A stretch of DNA of 64,000 nt, taken from positions 112,206 to 176,205 of the forward strand of contig JARYLU010000002.1 of NCBI GenBank assembly GCA_029907475.1. The letters run 5' to 3'. The stretch is from Bacillota bacterium (GTDB lineage Bacteria; Bacillota; DSM-12270; Thermacetogeniales; Thermacetogeniaceae). A model generated the notes under the pieces. It had not been told where the DNA came from. It ran no database searches and worked only from the letters and a program-made list of their open reading frames with translations. Every line of letters starts with the position of its first letter. Position 1 is the stretch's first letter. This document shows positions 9,212-16,798 of this stretch, piece after piece. Position numbers and translations under genes: made by a program.

Positions 9212-9412
9212 GTGTGTGAGGCTCATGCTTACTTGCGCAAAGGTGAACAAGATGAGCTTTTTTTCGAAAACGTGGACCGGGTCCAGCCTCACGAACAGGG
9301 GCTGCTCCTTGAGAACATCTTTGGCCAGCGCAAGATTATCAAGGCACGGATTAAGGAACTTGCCCTGGTAGATCACAAGATTATCTTGGAACAGGATTTG
9401 AAAGAGGATTAA
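9212..9412 (+). CDS. cooT: CooT-like small nickel-binding protein
   Basis: 66 residues starting GTG-TGT, giving the N-terminus MCEA.AYL. Cys2 is the nickel ligand in CooT, the accessory protein of CO dehydrogenase maturation in Rhodospirillum rubrum and its homologues; the rest (DVDRVQP, LLLENIFGQRKIIKARIKEL) fits the small beta-barrel fold. It begins 2 bp after DUF3842 and closes the operon, followed by the terminator-like hairpin at 9472. Its presence suggests a CODH/ACS-containing organism, though those genes are not in the window. Confidence 0.85.
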   Translation: MCEAHAYLRKGEQDELFFENVDRVQPHEQGLLLENIFGQRKIIKARIKELALVDHKIILEQDLKED

Positions 9413-9471
9413 ATCTATCCAGAAAGCATCTCAAGAAAAAAAGTGGCATAGTCTTTATATCAGGCGAATGA

Positions 9472-9528
9472 GACCGTGGAGGTTTCGGATGGCTCGCAGG
9501 GAGTGGGCCCTAACCACGGTCTTTTTTT
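9472..9528 (+). terminator. Terminator hairpin of the CCRYGRAGGT family after cooT
   Basis: GACCGTGG (9472-9479) / CCACGGTC (9514-9521) stem with left-arm continuation AGGTTTCGG, then seven T. It resembles the leader hairpins upstream of other cobalt/corrinoid genes, but here it follows an operon; only the GCGAATGA half of a sigma-H-like promoter is visible before it (9464-9471). Confidence 0.7.
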
Positions 9529-9555
9529 GCATACATTTAACCTCCCACAAAAATC

Positions 9556-9580
9556 GCCCGGGTCTGGCATGCACCCGGGC
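9556..9580 (-). terminator. Terminator for the minus-strand small gene
   Basis: GCCCGGGT / ACCCGGGC stem; read on the minus strand it is followed by GATTTTTG, so it probably ends transcription of the gene at 9649-9882. Confidence 0.6.
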
Positions 9581-9602
9581 GGGACACCAATTCCTCCTTT
9601 CC

Positions 9603-9648
9603 TCCTGACATGGAGGCACGAAGCCTGCATGTCAGGAAGCCTTTTTTT
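9603..9648 (+). terminator. Inverted repeat with T-tract
   Basis: TCCTGACATG (9603-9612) and CATGTCAGGA (9628-9637) form a perfect stem followed by AGCCTTTTTTT. It is oriented as a plus-strand terminator, immediately beside the 3' end of the minus-strand small gene. What plus-strand transcript it would end is unclear after the stronger hairpin at 9472. Confidence 0.6.
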
Positions 9649-9882
9649 CTAGTGCAGGTGGAGCTGCTGGAGTTCCTGAATCAGTCGCTCTCCTTCGGTT
9701 ATATGTTCTTGCAGATGTCTGATCTTGTCGTGATCTACCTGACTGCGGATTAGTTCTTCAAGTTCTGTACGGTGGGCCGCAACAGAGCCTTCGACATCCT
9801 GGTAAATTTCGAGCGCCCGCGCAAAAGTGAGCCCTTTTTTCCTTTCTTCATCAAAGCGGTGCCTTAAGCTAGTACAACTCAT
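9649..9882 (-). CDS. Small hypothetical helical protein
   Basis: 77 residues from ATG 9882, chosen because GGGAGGT sits at a good distance; an in-frame ATG five codons earlier lies on top of that site. I do not recognise the family. The composition is charged and helical (FDEERKKGLTFARALEIYQD, then HDKIRHLQEHITEGERLIQELQQ), suggesting a short coiled coil or helical hairpin; there are no membrane segments or metal motifs apart from a terminal HLH. It has its own terminator on the minus strand and is transcribed away from the diguanylate cyclase. Confidence 0.6.
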   Translation of the reverse strand: MSCTSLRHRFDEERKKGLTFARALEIYQDVEGSVAAHRTELEELIRSQVDHDKIRHLQEHITEGERLIQELQQLHLH

Positions 9883-9954
9883 TTGAATACCTCCCATTTC
9901 TAAGATTTTTATTTAATTTTAATATGCACAAGAACCTCTATATTTATTAAAAAT

Positions 9955-9986
9955 GGACCATGAAGGTCTTAAAAGGCTTCATGGTC
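9955..9986 (+). promoter_or_regulatory. Hairpin with CCATGAAGGT arm upstream of the diguanylate cyclase
   Basis: GGACCATGAAGG / CTTCATGGTC is a near-perfect stem followed by TATTGATTTTAATTTTT. It carries the same left-arm pattern (CCAYGAAGGT) as the other leader hairpins but lacks their inner stem. It could be an attenuator or simply a terminator between the two divergent genes. Confidence 0.55.
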
Positions 9987-10099
9987 TATTGATTTTAATT
10001 TTTAAAGAATCTGCCAATCAAAACCACTGGTTGTCGAATTCTCTTTACTTATTTGAAATCCTTTCTCGTTTGACTGATGTTTTCGGGGGTCGAGGATCA

Positions 10100-11716
10100 T
10101 TGCGCTTTTCTCTGAGCCAGCTTTTAACACGGTGGTTTCTCGTGTTCGCCTTGCTGCCCGCAGCAGTCCTGGGATATGCGTCCTTCAGGTACACCCTGGT
10201 CACCGCCGAGTATTTCTCCTCCCAGATCTTGCAGGTCGTCTGCCAGAAGGAGGCAGAAGTCGTGGCTCGCTGGCTGAGCGCCGCGGTCGACAGGACCCGG
10301 GAGGAGGCTGAAGAGGCTGCTTTGGGAGAAACCCCGACCGGCCCTGAGCTTCTCTCGGTGTACCGGAGGATTGCCGGGTGCAGGTCTCTGGCGTTTGCCG
10401 GGAGCAGCGGAAGGATCGTAGTTGTCCCGGTCTCAGACGCACCCGCGCCACTCGAAGAGATAGCGCGGACGGTAGCTGCTCTCAGGAAGTCTGGCCGTCC
10501 CCGTTTTTTTCTCCTCGACCCGCCGCGGAGAAGCATTCAACTGGTTTTCCCGGTAGGGACGGGGTTCTTGTGGGTCGATTTCGACGCCCGCCCCCTGGAG
10601 GCTCTTCTCCGACCGGTGGTGGTGGGAAGGGCTGCCGCCGGCCCCGGCCTTAATCTGAAAAGTTCTTTTGAAAAGCTTCTCGGGTTCCACTTCGGCTATC
10701 ACCCCCAGTTGCCCGAGCCCGGCGCCATCAGGTCTTACCTGCTGGCTGAAGGAGGCGCGCTCGGCCCGGGGGCGGGTTCCTTCAACCCGGAAACCGCAAA
10801 TTTGATCAAGAAGCAGGAGCCTGCACCTGTGAGTTACACAAATCAACTCGGAGAAAAAGTTCTTGCGGTGGGGAAGCCGCTTCCGGACAGCGATTTCGTA
10901 CTTGTGGTGGAGGCGCAAAAAAGTGAGATCACCCGGGGAGTTTCCTCCCAAGGGTTTAACATGGTCTTCCTGGCTATTTTTTTAACCTTGATGCTGAGCC
11001 TTCCCTTGAGCACCCTCGTCACGCGGAAGATAACAGAACCCCTGCGCCGGTTGGCCGGAGAGGCGAGGAAGATCGCGGGCGGAGAATTCGGGCACCGGGT
11101 CGAGAGCGACTGTCCCGGCGAAATCGGGCTTCTCGCCGACACCTTCAACGAGATGTCCCTGCGCCTCAAAGACTCCTACGCAAGGCTTAAAGAAATGGCC
11201 TACAACGACGAGCTGACCGGGGTTTACAACCGGCGCTTTCTGCTGGAGCGGGCGCGGGAAGAGCTGGCGCGGGCGCAGAGAACAGGGCGGCCTCTTGGTG
11301 TGGTGATGGTGGACGTGGACAACTTTAAAACCGTCAACGACTCTTTCGGCCACTCCTGCGGGGACACCGTGCTGCGGGAGGTGGCCGGGGTCTTAAAGGA
11401 AACGGCGCGCGCTTCGGATGTGGTCGGCCGCTACGGGGGAGACGAGTTCGTCGTCATCCTGCCGGAAACAGGTAAGACGGGCTCCCTCTCCTTTTGCGAG
11501 CGCGTCCTGGCGGCGCTGCAGGGCCGTTCGTTTGACGGCGGGAGGGTCAGGGCGAAGGTGAGCATGGGGGTTTCCGTTTGGGAGCCCGAACGAGGCCCTG
11601 TAGCTGACCCCGACCGGCAGCTCAACAGGCTCCTTCAAGAGGCGGACGACGCCCTGCTGGAGGCAAAACGAGGGGGGCGTGGGCGCGCCGCTGCTTACAC
11701 CCAGGATCAGGAGTGA
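10100..11716 (+). CDS. Membrane-bound diguanylate cyclase (sensor-HAMP-GGDEF)
   Basis: Makes c-di-GMP from GTP. From the preferred TTG start at 10100 (GAGG five bases upstream) the protein has 538 residues: membrane segment (about 9-30), a large extracytoplasmic sensor region (to about 285), a second membrane segment, a HAMP domain (ITEPLRRLAGEARKIAGGEFG) and a GGDEF domain with the intact active site RYGGDEFVVILP. An RASD inhibitory I-site lies five residues before it. The frame is open back to 9953, but that stretch contains the hairpin at 9955-9986 and reads like non-coding DNA. Base composition rises in GC from here onward. Its 3' end is partly repeated at 12901. Confidence 0.88.
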   Translation: MRFSLSQLLTRWFLVFALLPAAVLGYASFRYTLVTAEYFSSQILQVVCQKEAEVVARWLSAAVDRTREEAEEAALGETPTGPELLSVYRRIAGCRSLAFAGSSGRIVVVPVSDAPAPLEEIARTVAALRKSGRPRFFLLDPPRRSIQLVFPVGTGFLWVDFDARPLEALLRPVVVGRAAAGPGLNLKSSFEKLLGFHFGYHPQLPEPGAIRSYLLAEGGALGPGAGSFNPETANLIKKQEPAPVSYTNQLGEKVLAVGKPLPDSDFVLVVEAQKSEITRGVSSQGFNMVFLAIFLTLMLSLPLSTLVTRKITEPLRRLAGEARKIAGGEFGHRVESDCPGEIGLLADTFNEMSLRLKDSYARLKEMAYNDELTGVYNRRFLLERAREELARAQRTGRPLGVVMVDVDNFKTVNDSFGHSCGDTVLREVAGVLKETARASDVVGRYGGDEFVVILPETGKTGSLSFCERVLAALQGRSFDGGRVRAKVSMGVSVWEPERGPVADPDRQLNRLLQEADDALLEAKRGGRGRAAAYTQDQE

Positions 11717-12072
11717 ACGTTTTTCCGCCTGGCCAGCAGGACTCCGGCATCATCATGGTGGGGGGGATCCCGACGGGGAGACGGCCACCATGGCGCTCCA
11801 GGCGGCGCTCACAGGGCACCTCGTGCTCTCTACCCTCCCGTTCTTTCATGTCTTATCTCCTTTCCCTTCCTGCTTGTTATCATAGTTACGTGCTTCATAG
11901 ATATAACCTCCACACTAATCATTATGGCCCTTGCTTTTAAAGTATAACGGTTTTGTTTACGGTCTATTTGCAAAGCTGTCCATACTGCATCGACAGCGTG
12001 CGTGCGCCTCGCCCACGTAATACGCGCCCAAGCGATGCCGCCGTGTGCCAAGTTTTTGAATGTGGTTTGGCA
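11717..12072. other. Intergenic stretch without recognisable gene
   Basis: Between the cyclase and the vapBC module. Short open frames on both strands show no plausible protein or ribosome-binding site. It may be part of the segment brought in with vapBC, since a copy of the cyclase 3' end lies on the other side of that module. Confidence 0.5.
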
Positions 12073-12504
12073 TCACTCAACAAACGGCGGCATAACTAAC
12101 GTCTCCAGGCTACAGGCGGGCAGTGCCTCGCGGACCAGTTCGTAGTGCCGGTCGTGGTGCACCAGCGTGCAGGAGTGAATGATGGCAAAAGCAGCAATAA
12201 AAACGTCAATCAGTGGAAGTGTGCGACCTTTCCGCCGGAGATTGAAGGCCAGGTTGGCCGCTTCTTCGTAGACTCTTTCGGCGGTCGGCAGTTGCGGTAA
12301 GGCGTCCAGTTCTTCTTTCAACGTGGCATAATGCGCCTCGTCTCTGGCTCCGAGCAGCAGTTCGACTTTGACAAGTGGTACCATGACCACCTTTTCGGCT
12401 TCGAGAGCCGTGCTCAGCCAGGCAGCCGCATCGGGGGAGCCATCTTTCCGCAAGGCGAGTACCCATGTGGAGGTATCCACGATAAATGGCCGCTCACCGT
12501 TCAC
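12073..12504 (-). CDS. vapC: VapC-type PIN-domain ribonuclease toxin
   Basis: 143 residues. PIN-domain RNases cleave tRNA or rRNA when freed from their antitoxin. The acidic active-site residues are visible: D10 (IVDTSTW), E48 (VPLVKVELLLG), D100 (LIDVFIAAFA) and D118 (HHDRHYE). The start overlaps the upstream vapB stop by 11 bp, the typical toxin-antitoxin layout. The module is flanked by duplicated diguanylate-cyclase 3' sequence, suggesting arrival by recombination. Confidence 0.9.
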   Translation of the reverse strand: MNGERPFIVDTSTWVLALRKDGSPDAAAWLSTALEAEKVVMVPLVKVELLLGARDEAHYATLKEELDALPQLPTAERVYEEAANLAFNLRRKGRTLPLIDVFIAAFAIIHSCTLVHHDRHYELVREALPACSLETLVMPPFVE

Positions 12505-12706
12505 AACGCCAGGCCTCGATATCCCTCAGCGTAATCGCCAGTTCTTCCTTGCCGAGCCTTTCCCGCAGGCGTGCTGTGCGGCGCCGACGAACGAACTCTT
12601 TGAGCGCCATATTCAATACTTCGCCCTGCCTTTTGCTCCCCGCAAGGCGCATCGCCTCTTTCAAAACCTCCTGATCTATATTGACGGTGGTTCGCATCAG
12701 CATCAC
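12494..12706 (-). CDS. vapB: VapB-type antitoxin
   Basis: 70 residues. The N-terminus MRTTVNIDQEVLKEAMRLAG is a ribbon-helix-helix DNA-binding fold, followed by a helical, Arg-rich tail that would wrap the toxin. The start is ATG 12706 or ATG 12697 (GAGGTGATGCTGATGCG); the second has the better-placed GAGGTGA. It overlaps vapC. Autoregulation of its own promoter is expected for the family but not visible here. Confidence 0.87.
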   Translation of the reverse strand: MMLMRTTVNIDQEVLKEAMRLAGSKRQGEVLNMALKEFVRRRRTARLRERLGKEELAITLRDIEAWRCER

Positions 12707-12900
12707 CTCTCACCATTATTATATGCCTTGATTCACCATCAAACAAGATAAAAATAAGCATTTTTTGTTCTTCTGTCGGCACCGCCTGGCGGTATGAGGG
12801 CCTGATCGAGGCCGAGCGTAAATAGCGTTAAAACGGTCCTCCCTGGGTCATCCCCATTTTCACGGCCTCTCCCACCTGAGAGATCTGCTTTCGCCCTACT

Positions 12901-12951
12901 GAGGCAAAACGAGGAGGGCGCGGGCGTGCTGCTGTTCACACCCAGGAGTGA
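12901..12951 (+). pseudogene. Remnant of a diguanylate cyclase 3' end
   Basis: The 17 codons from GAG 12901 to TGA 12949 read EAKRGGRGRAAVHTQE-stop, nearly the same as the end of the cyclase at 11660-11716 (EAKRGGRGRAAAYTQDQE-stop); the similarity also holds at DNA level into the following TTTTT. Upstream of 12901 no GGDEF sequence remains. It marks either one end of an insertion containing vapBC or the deletion scar of a tandem second cyclase. Confidence 0.7.
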
Positions 12952-12972
12952 ATAATTTTTTGGCGCGCAGGC

Positions 12973-13120
12973 AGGAATTTGTTAACCCGTGTCGAATATG
13001 GTAAATTGTCAAAATAATAACCCCAAAAGTTGCTGTGGGGAAAGTAAAGACGGATGCGCAATGCAACCACGAAGGTTGCCCCCCACCGAAAGGAGGGATT
13101 TTCCTTCGTGGTTTTCTTTT
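12973..13120 (+). promoter_or_regulatory. Leader element 3: sigma-H-like promoter plus CCACGAAGGT hairpin/terminator
   Basis: AGGAATTT (12973-12980), 11 nt, TCGAAT (12992-12997), then a small CCCCA/TGGGG hairpin near 13021-13040. The main hairpin AACCACGAAGG (13065-13075) / CCTTCGTGGTT (13103-13113) is followed by a T-rich tail. It lies 47 bp before the binding-protein gene at 13167, so read-through past the hairpin would be required for expression. Confidence 0.6.
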
Positions 13121-13166
13121 TGCCCGGAAATTGAAAATCAAAAATCCTTGAACAGGTGAGGAAGGG

Positions 13167-14234
13167 GTGACCGGTTTGCAGCGGGGTCGGTTGTTTTTGG
13201 GAATTTTTCTGGCGGCAGCCCTGGTGGCGGTCTCTGTTTTTCCAGCTTTTGCTGCTTCAAGGAAGATTGCTGTTCCCGAGTACTTCTACGGAAAAAGAGG
13301 GTTTCTCGAGCTTAAAAGCGACACCGTCCGGGTTCCCTCACCGCCGCGGCGCGTGGTGGTCCTGTGGCCCTACACGGCGGAAATCTTGAAAGCACTGGGT
13401 GCCGAAAAGACGGTTGTTGCGGTATGCGATAATGCAAAAGAAAAAGAATGGCCCTCTTACGTAAAGAAGTTACCCACAGTCGGCAAGGGGTACCAGCCGA
13501 GCGTGGAAAAGATTCTTGCCTTGCGCCCGGATCTCGTAGTCGGTTATATCAAGCCGGGTTCCCATGTCAGAACACAGCTTGAGCGAGCCGGAATCCCGTG
13601 CCTCCATATCTGGGGATACCACCCGCCCCTCCTTTCCAAGGAGGTCCAAACACTTGGGTTGGTTTTTGACCGCCGCGCAGCGGCGCAGAAGCTGGCGAGC
13701 TACATAGACGAGTGGCTGAACAAGGTGCAGGAGAGAACGAAAACACTTTCATCGAAACAGAGGCCGAAGGTCTACTGGGAATGGGGGGAAACTCCGTGGA
13801 AGTCTGTGGGTTCCGGTTCGACGGGGGACCTTTACATCAAATGGGCAGGAGGAAGGAACATTGCTCCGGAGCAGGGAAGCTCCTGGCCTGTTGTTTCCCC
13901 CGAGTGGGTTGCGGCGCAGAACCCGGATGTTGTCATCAAGTGTGTGAGCCCTCCGCAAAGCGGCTGGAAAGGAGATGCGAAGGCTCTCGAAAAGATCCGC
14001 AAGGACCTTATGAACCGCCCGGCGCTGAGGAACAGCAATGCCGTGAAAAAGGGTCGCGTTTACCTCATTGACAGCACGGTGATGTACGGGCCCCGAGAAG
14101 TTGTAGGACTCTGCTACGTTGCCAAGTGGCTGCACCCGGAGCTCTTCCGCGATGTGAACCCTGAAGCGGTGCACAAGGAGATGCTCAAGAAGTTCTTTGA
14201 CGATGACCTGAAAGGGGTTTGGGTTTATCCTTAA
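13167..14234 (+). CDS. ABC transporter substrate-binding protein, BtuF/FepB family (copy A)
   Basis: 355 residues with an N-terminal signal peptide (GRLFLGIFLAAALVAVSVF...AFA) but no lipobox cysteine. It has the two-lobed Peripla_BP_2 fold used for cobalamin, haem or ferric siderophores: VVVLWPYTAEILKALGAE at the first lobe, KILALRPDLVVGY and the second-lobe VSPEWVAAQNPDVVIK. The GTG 13167 start follows GAGGAAGGGG. The C-terminus ends KGVWVYP, shared with two other paralogues in this window. A CuAO-N secreted protein and a BtuC-type permease follow, but no ATPase. The ligand is unknown; corrinoid, haem or a metal chelate are all possible. Confidence 0.88.
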   Translation: MTGLQRGRLFLGIFLAAALVAVSVFPAFAASRKIAVPEYFYGKRGFLELKSDTVRVPSPPRRVVVLWPYTAEILKALGAEKTVVAVCDNAKEKEWPSYVKKLPTVGKGYQPSVEKILALRPDLVVGYIKPGSHVRTQLERAGIPCLHIWGYHPPLLSKEVQTLGLVFDRRAAAQKLASYIDEWLNKVQERTKTLSSKQRPKVYWEWGETPWKSVGSGSTGDLYIKWAGGRNIAPEQGSSWPVVSPEWVAAQNPDVVIKCVSPPQSGWKGDAKALEKIRKDLMNRPALRNSNAVKKGRVYLIDSTVMYGPREVVGLCYVAKWLHPELFRDVNPEAVHKEMLKKFFDDDLKGVWVYP

Positions 14235-14262
14235 TCTTGATTTGGAGGAGGATGACAGAAAG

Positions 14263-16662
14263 ATGAATTTCTGGACTTTTAAGGTTTACAAGTCCGGCAG
14301 ACTTTCGCCTTTGCTGGCGGGTTTCCTTTTAGTGGCATTTCTGGTTTTCTCCCTGGGCGTTCCCATGAAGGCCGAGGCTGCCACCACAAACTCTGCGCTC
14401 TGGTGCCCGAACGTGGTGGCAGACGGCTCTGCCCAGCAGCTCGGCGGGCTCTACATCAGCGAGAGCAACGCCATGTCCATAAAGGCAGGGGACTGGGTGA
14501 GCATTACTTTGCCTTCCTTTACAGAGCTTCAGAAAATGACCTTCAACTTCACAAACAGTAGCTCCTACTTCCCGCAGAAAGCAAATGCGGCTATTAGCGC
14601 AAATTTTTTTGATAACAAATACACTGTAGACTCAACTGATTACTCTTACGGAGAGGAAGTGAGTTTGGTTAAAGGTACGGACGGAAGCGAGGTATGGTTG
14701 CAGGCGCTGGGGAGGCAGAGCGTTACCCTGAAAGTATATGCCGTGCCTTCTGAGCGGCCTACAACGAGGACTTTCAGAACCTACATCCACTTCGACGAGG
14801 TGGTTATCAAGCCGGTGGCGCCAGAGGAGCTGGAGTCCTCGGACATTAAAGTTACGCTCGACACGCCTTCTACTGCTGGCTTCACTTCCGGCACGGTAAC
14901 CATCGGGAAGCTCCTCACCGGGGGCGGGAGCACGATCACCGCGGCCTCCCCGACGAGCATCACCGAGGACGGCGGAGCAATTGCCGACATTACCTTGAAG
15001 GAGGATACGGCGGGGGCGCTGGTAAAGCACGGCACCGGTGATTTTCCGCAAAGAAACACGGTGAAGCTCGTCTTGAGTCCCGGTTTCACCTGGGATACGG
15101 TAACCCTCATCCCGCAGGGAGGCTTTGGAGCCGGTAGCGTGGATTACGCTGTTTCCACCGAGACGAACGGCTGCAGCGCCCTCTACCTCAAGATTATCAC
15201 GCCAAGCAGCGGGAGTAGTCCGGGGCAGATCCTCATCAAGGCTTCTGTCGAAGCTACTGAAACCTTTACTACCGCCCGTGACGTGAAGGTCACCTACGGC
15301 GGCACGAACCCCGGCGTGGGCGGTGAAAAGATCGCCGAGGTGACGGTGGCCAAGTACCTCGTTTCCGGTCTGGCGGTGGCGGCCAAGAGCACCCTCGACG
15401 CCGTGGCGGGAAGGCTGAACCAGCAGATCGGGAACATCACCATCGCCGAGGGGATGCCGGGGGATCTGGCCAAGGGAAGGCTGATCAGGCTCACACTCCC
15501 CGAAGGGGCGAAGTGGAACAGCGTGCCTGACGAGATGAGCCTCGAGGCAGGTAACGGGAAGCTCAAGAAGCATGGAGATCTCCAGGACGAGAAGAGGACA
15601 GTAACTTACGCTGTTGATGTGGCTTCTACAAAACGCACCACCTTTTGCTTCAAGAACGGAACTGTTGACCTTGCCCTCAATGTTCCCGAGGAGCTGGTCG
15701 TAACCGTTAAGGGGCCCGGCATCAACAGCACCGTGACCGTGGCCAATGTCCAGGCGCCGGTGACGCTGTCTGCTGCGGGTGGCTCCGTCCGCATTGGGGT
15801 GCAGGAGCAGGCGGTCGGCGCGCTCACGATCCAGGAGAACCTGGTGGGGGCGCTCAGGGCCCGGGACGCCGCGGGAAACAGGGCCTTGCTGAAGCTCACC
15901 CTGCCCTCCGGGGTACGCTTTGCCAAGAAGCCTACGGTGGCGGTGACTGCGGGTGATCTGGAGATTGACGATGCCGGAATCAGGCTCGAAGACGGAGACC
16001 GCGTCCTGGTGATCCCGGTGAAGCAGTCCAGCGCCACACCCGTAGAGAAGCAGTCAGCGGCGAAGGAAGGCTCCGAGGGAGAGGGCGCCGCGGAGCTGGT
16101 CGGGAGCACCCTCGCCGTGCAGGACATCTCCCTCACCGTGGACCGCACTCTCCCCGAAGGGGACATCACCCTCGACGTGGCGGGAGCTGCCTTGACCGAG
16201 ACCGGAAGCCTCTTCTCTGAGACGCTCAACAAGTTAACCTGCGTGCTGGCGAAGTGCCTCACAACCGCGCCGGTGGCCGCAAGAAGCCAGGTGGTCTTTA
16301 CCATCGGGAGCAACAAGTACCTCGTTGGTAACGAGGAAAGGGAGATGGACGTGGCGCCCTACATCAAAAACGACCGCACCTACGGCCCGGTGCGCTACAT
16401 TGCCTATGCCCTGGGCCTGAGCGACGATAATATCCTCTGGGACGCCGCCTCTCAGACAGTTACCTTTTTCTGGGGCGACCGTACGGTGCAATTGCAGGTA
16501 GGCAAGCCAAAGATTATTGTTCAAGGTGTGGAGGTTTCCATGGATGTCGCGCCAGAGATAGTACCTCCCGGGAGAATAATGCTGCCTTACAGGTGGGTTG
16601 CCTCCGCCTTAGGGGGCAGTGTGGAGTGGAGGGCTGATACGCGCGAGGTAATAATCAATTAA
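14263..16662 (+). CDS. Secreted protein with C-terminal copper-amine-oxidase-N domain
   Basis: About 799 residues from ATG 14263, chosen because GGAGGAGG lies 11 bases upstream; the frame could start at TTG 14242. Signal peptide to about residue 40 (LLAGFLLVAFLVFSLGVPMKAEA). The long middle is beta-rich with repeated units of the form VGALTIQEN / LAVAAKSTL...IGNITIAEGMPGDLAKGR, likely stacked Ig-like or jelly-roll repeats as in cell-surface proteins. The last ~110 residues form a CuAO-N (stalk-like) domain with EREMDVAPYIKNDRTYGPVRY. CuAO-N here is a structural or binding module, not an oxidase. It sits inside a BtuF-BtuC locus and may help capture the same ligand; that role is inferred. Confidence 0.75.
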   Translation: MNFWTFKVYKSGRLSPLLAGFLLVAFLVFSLGVPMKAEAATTNSALWCPNVVADGSAQQLGGLYISESNAMSIKAGDWVSITLPSFTELQKMTFNFTNSSSYFPQKANAAISANFFDNKYTVDSTDYSYGEEVSLVKGTDGSEVWLQALGRQSVTLKVYAVPSERPTTRTFRTYIHFDEVVIKPVAPEELESSDIKVTLDTPSTAGFTSGTVTIGKLLTGGGSTITAASPTSITEDGGAIADITLKEDTAGALVKHGTGDFPQRNTVKLVLSPGFTWDTVTLIPQGGFGAGSVDYAVSTETNGCSALYLKIITPSSGSSPGQILIKASVEATETFTTARDVKVTYGGTNPGVGGEKIAEVTVAKYLVSGLAVAAKSTLDAVAGRLNQQIGNITIAEGMPGDLAKGRLIRLTLPEGAKWNSVPDEMSLEAGNGKLKKHGDLQDEKRTVTYAVDVASTKRTTFCFKNGTVDLALNVPEELVVTVKGPGINSTVTVANVQAPVTLSAAGGSVRIGVQEQAVGALTIQENLVGALRARDAAGNRALLKLTLPSGVRFAKKPTVAVTAGDLEIDDAGIRLEDGDRVLVIPVKQSSATPVEKQSAAKEGSEGEGAAELVGSTLAVQDISLTVDRTLPEGDITLDVAGAALTETGSLFSETLNKLTCVLAKCLTTAPVAARSQVVFTIGSNKYLVGNEEREMDVAPYIKNDRTYGPVRYIAYALGLSDDNILWDAASQTVTFFWGDRTVQLQVGKPKIIVQGVEVSMDVAPEIVPPGRIMLPYRWVASALGGSVEWRADTREVIIN

Positions 16663-16700
16663 GCAGATTTAATGATGTAATCATCTTTATCCGGGCAGCG

Positions 16701-16764
16701 GGGGTGCAACAATCTTTTGTTTGTTAGCATTATCTCTCTCTCCTCAACCTCCTCATTGCACCCC
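16701..16764 (+). repeat. Intercistronic inverted repeat
   Basis: GGGGTGCAA (16701-16709) and TTGCACCCC (16756-16764) with a 46-nt pyrimidine-rich loop and no T-tract. It may stabilise or separate the upstream mRNA, allowing more binding protein than permease to be made. Confidence 0.5.
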
Positions 16765-16798
16765 GGCTGTCCTGGGTTTACAACAACAAAAGGAGTAG

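Noticed and set aside
9953..10099. N-terminal 49-codon extension of the diguanylate cyclase from ATG 9953
   Set aside because: It runs through a near-perfect hairpin and AT-rich intergenic sequence, has no ribosome-binding site, and the membrane-segment start after TTG 10100 fits the family.
13021..13113. Possible known metal riboswitch (NiCo or similar) before btuF copy A
   Set aside because: The four-way-junction sequence pattern of the NiCo riboswitch is not visible; only the CCACGAAGGT hairpin family is supported.
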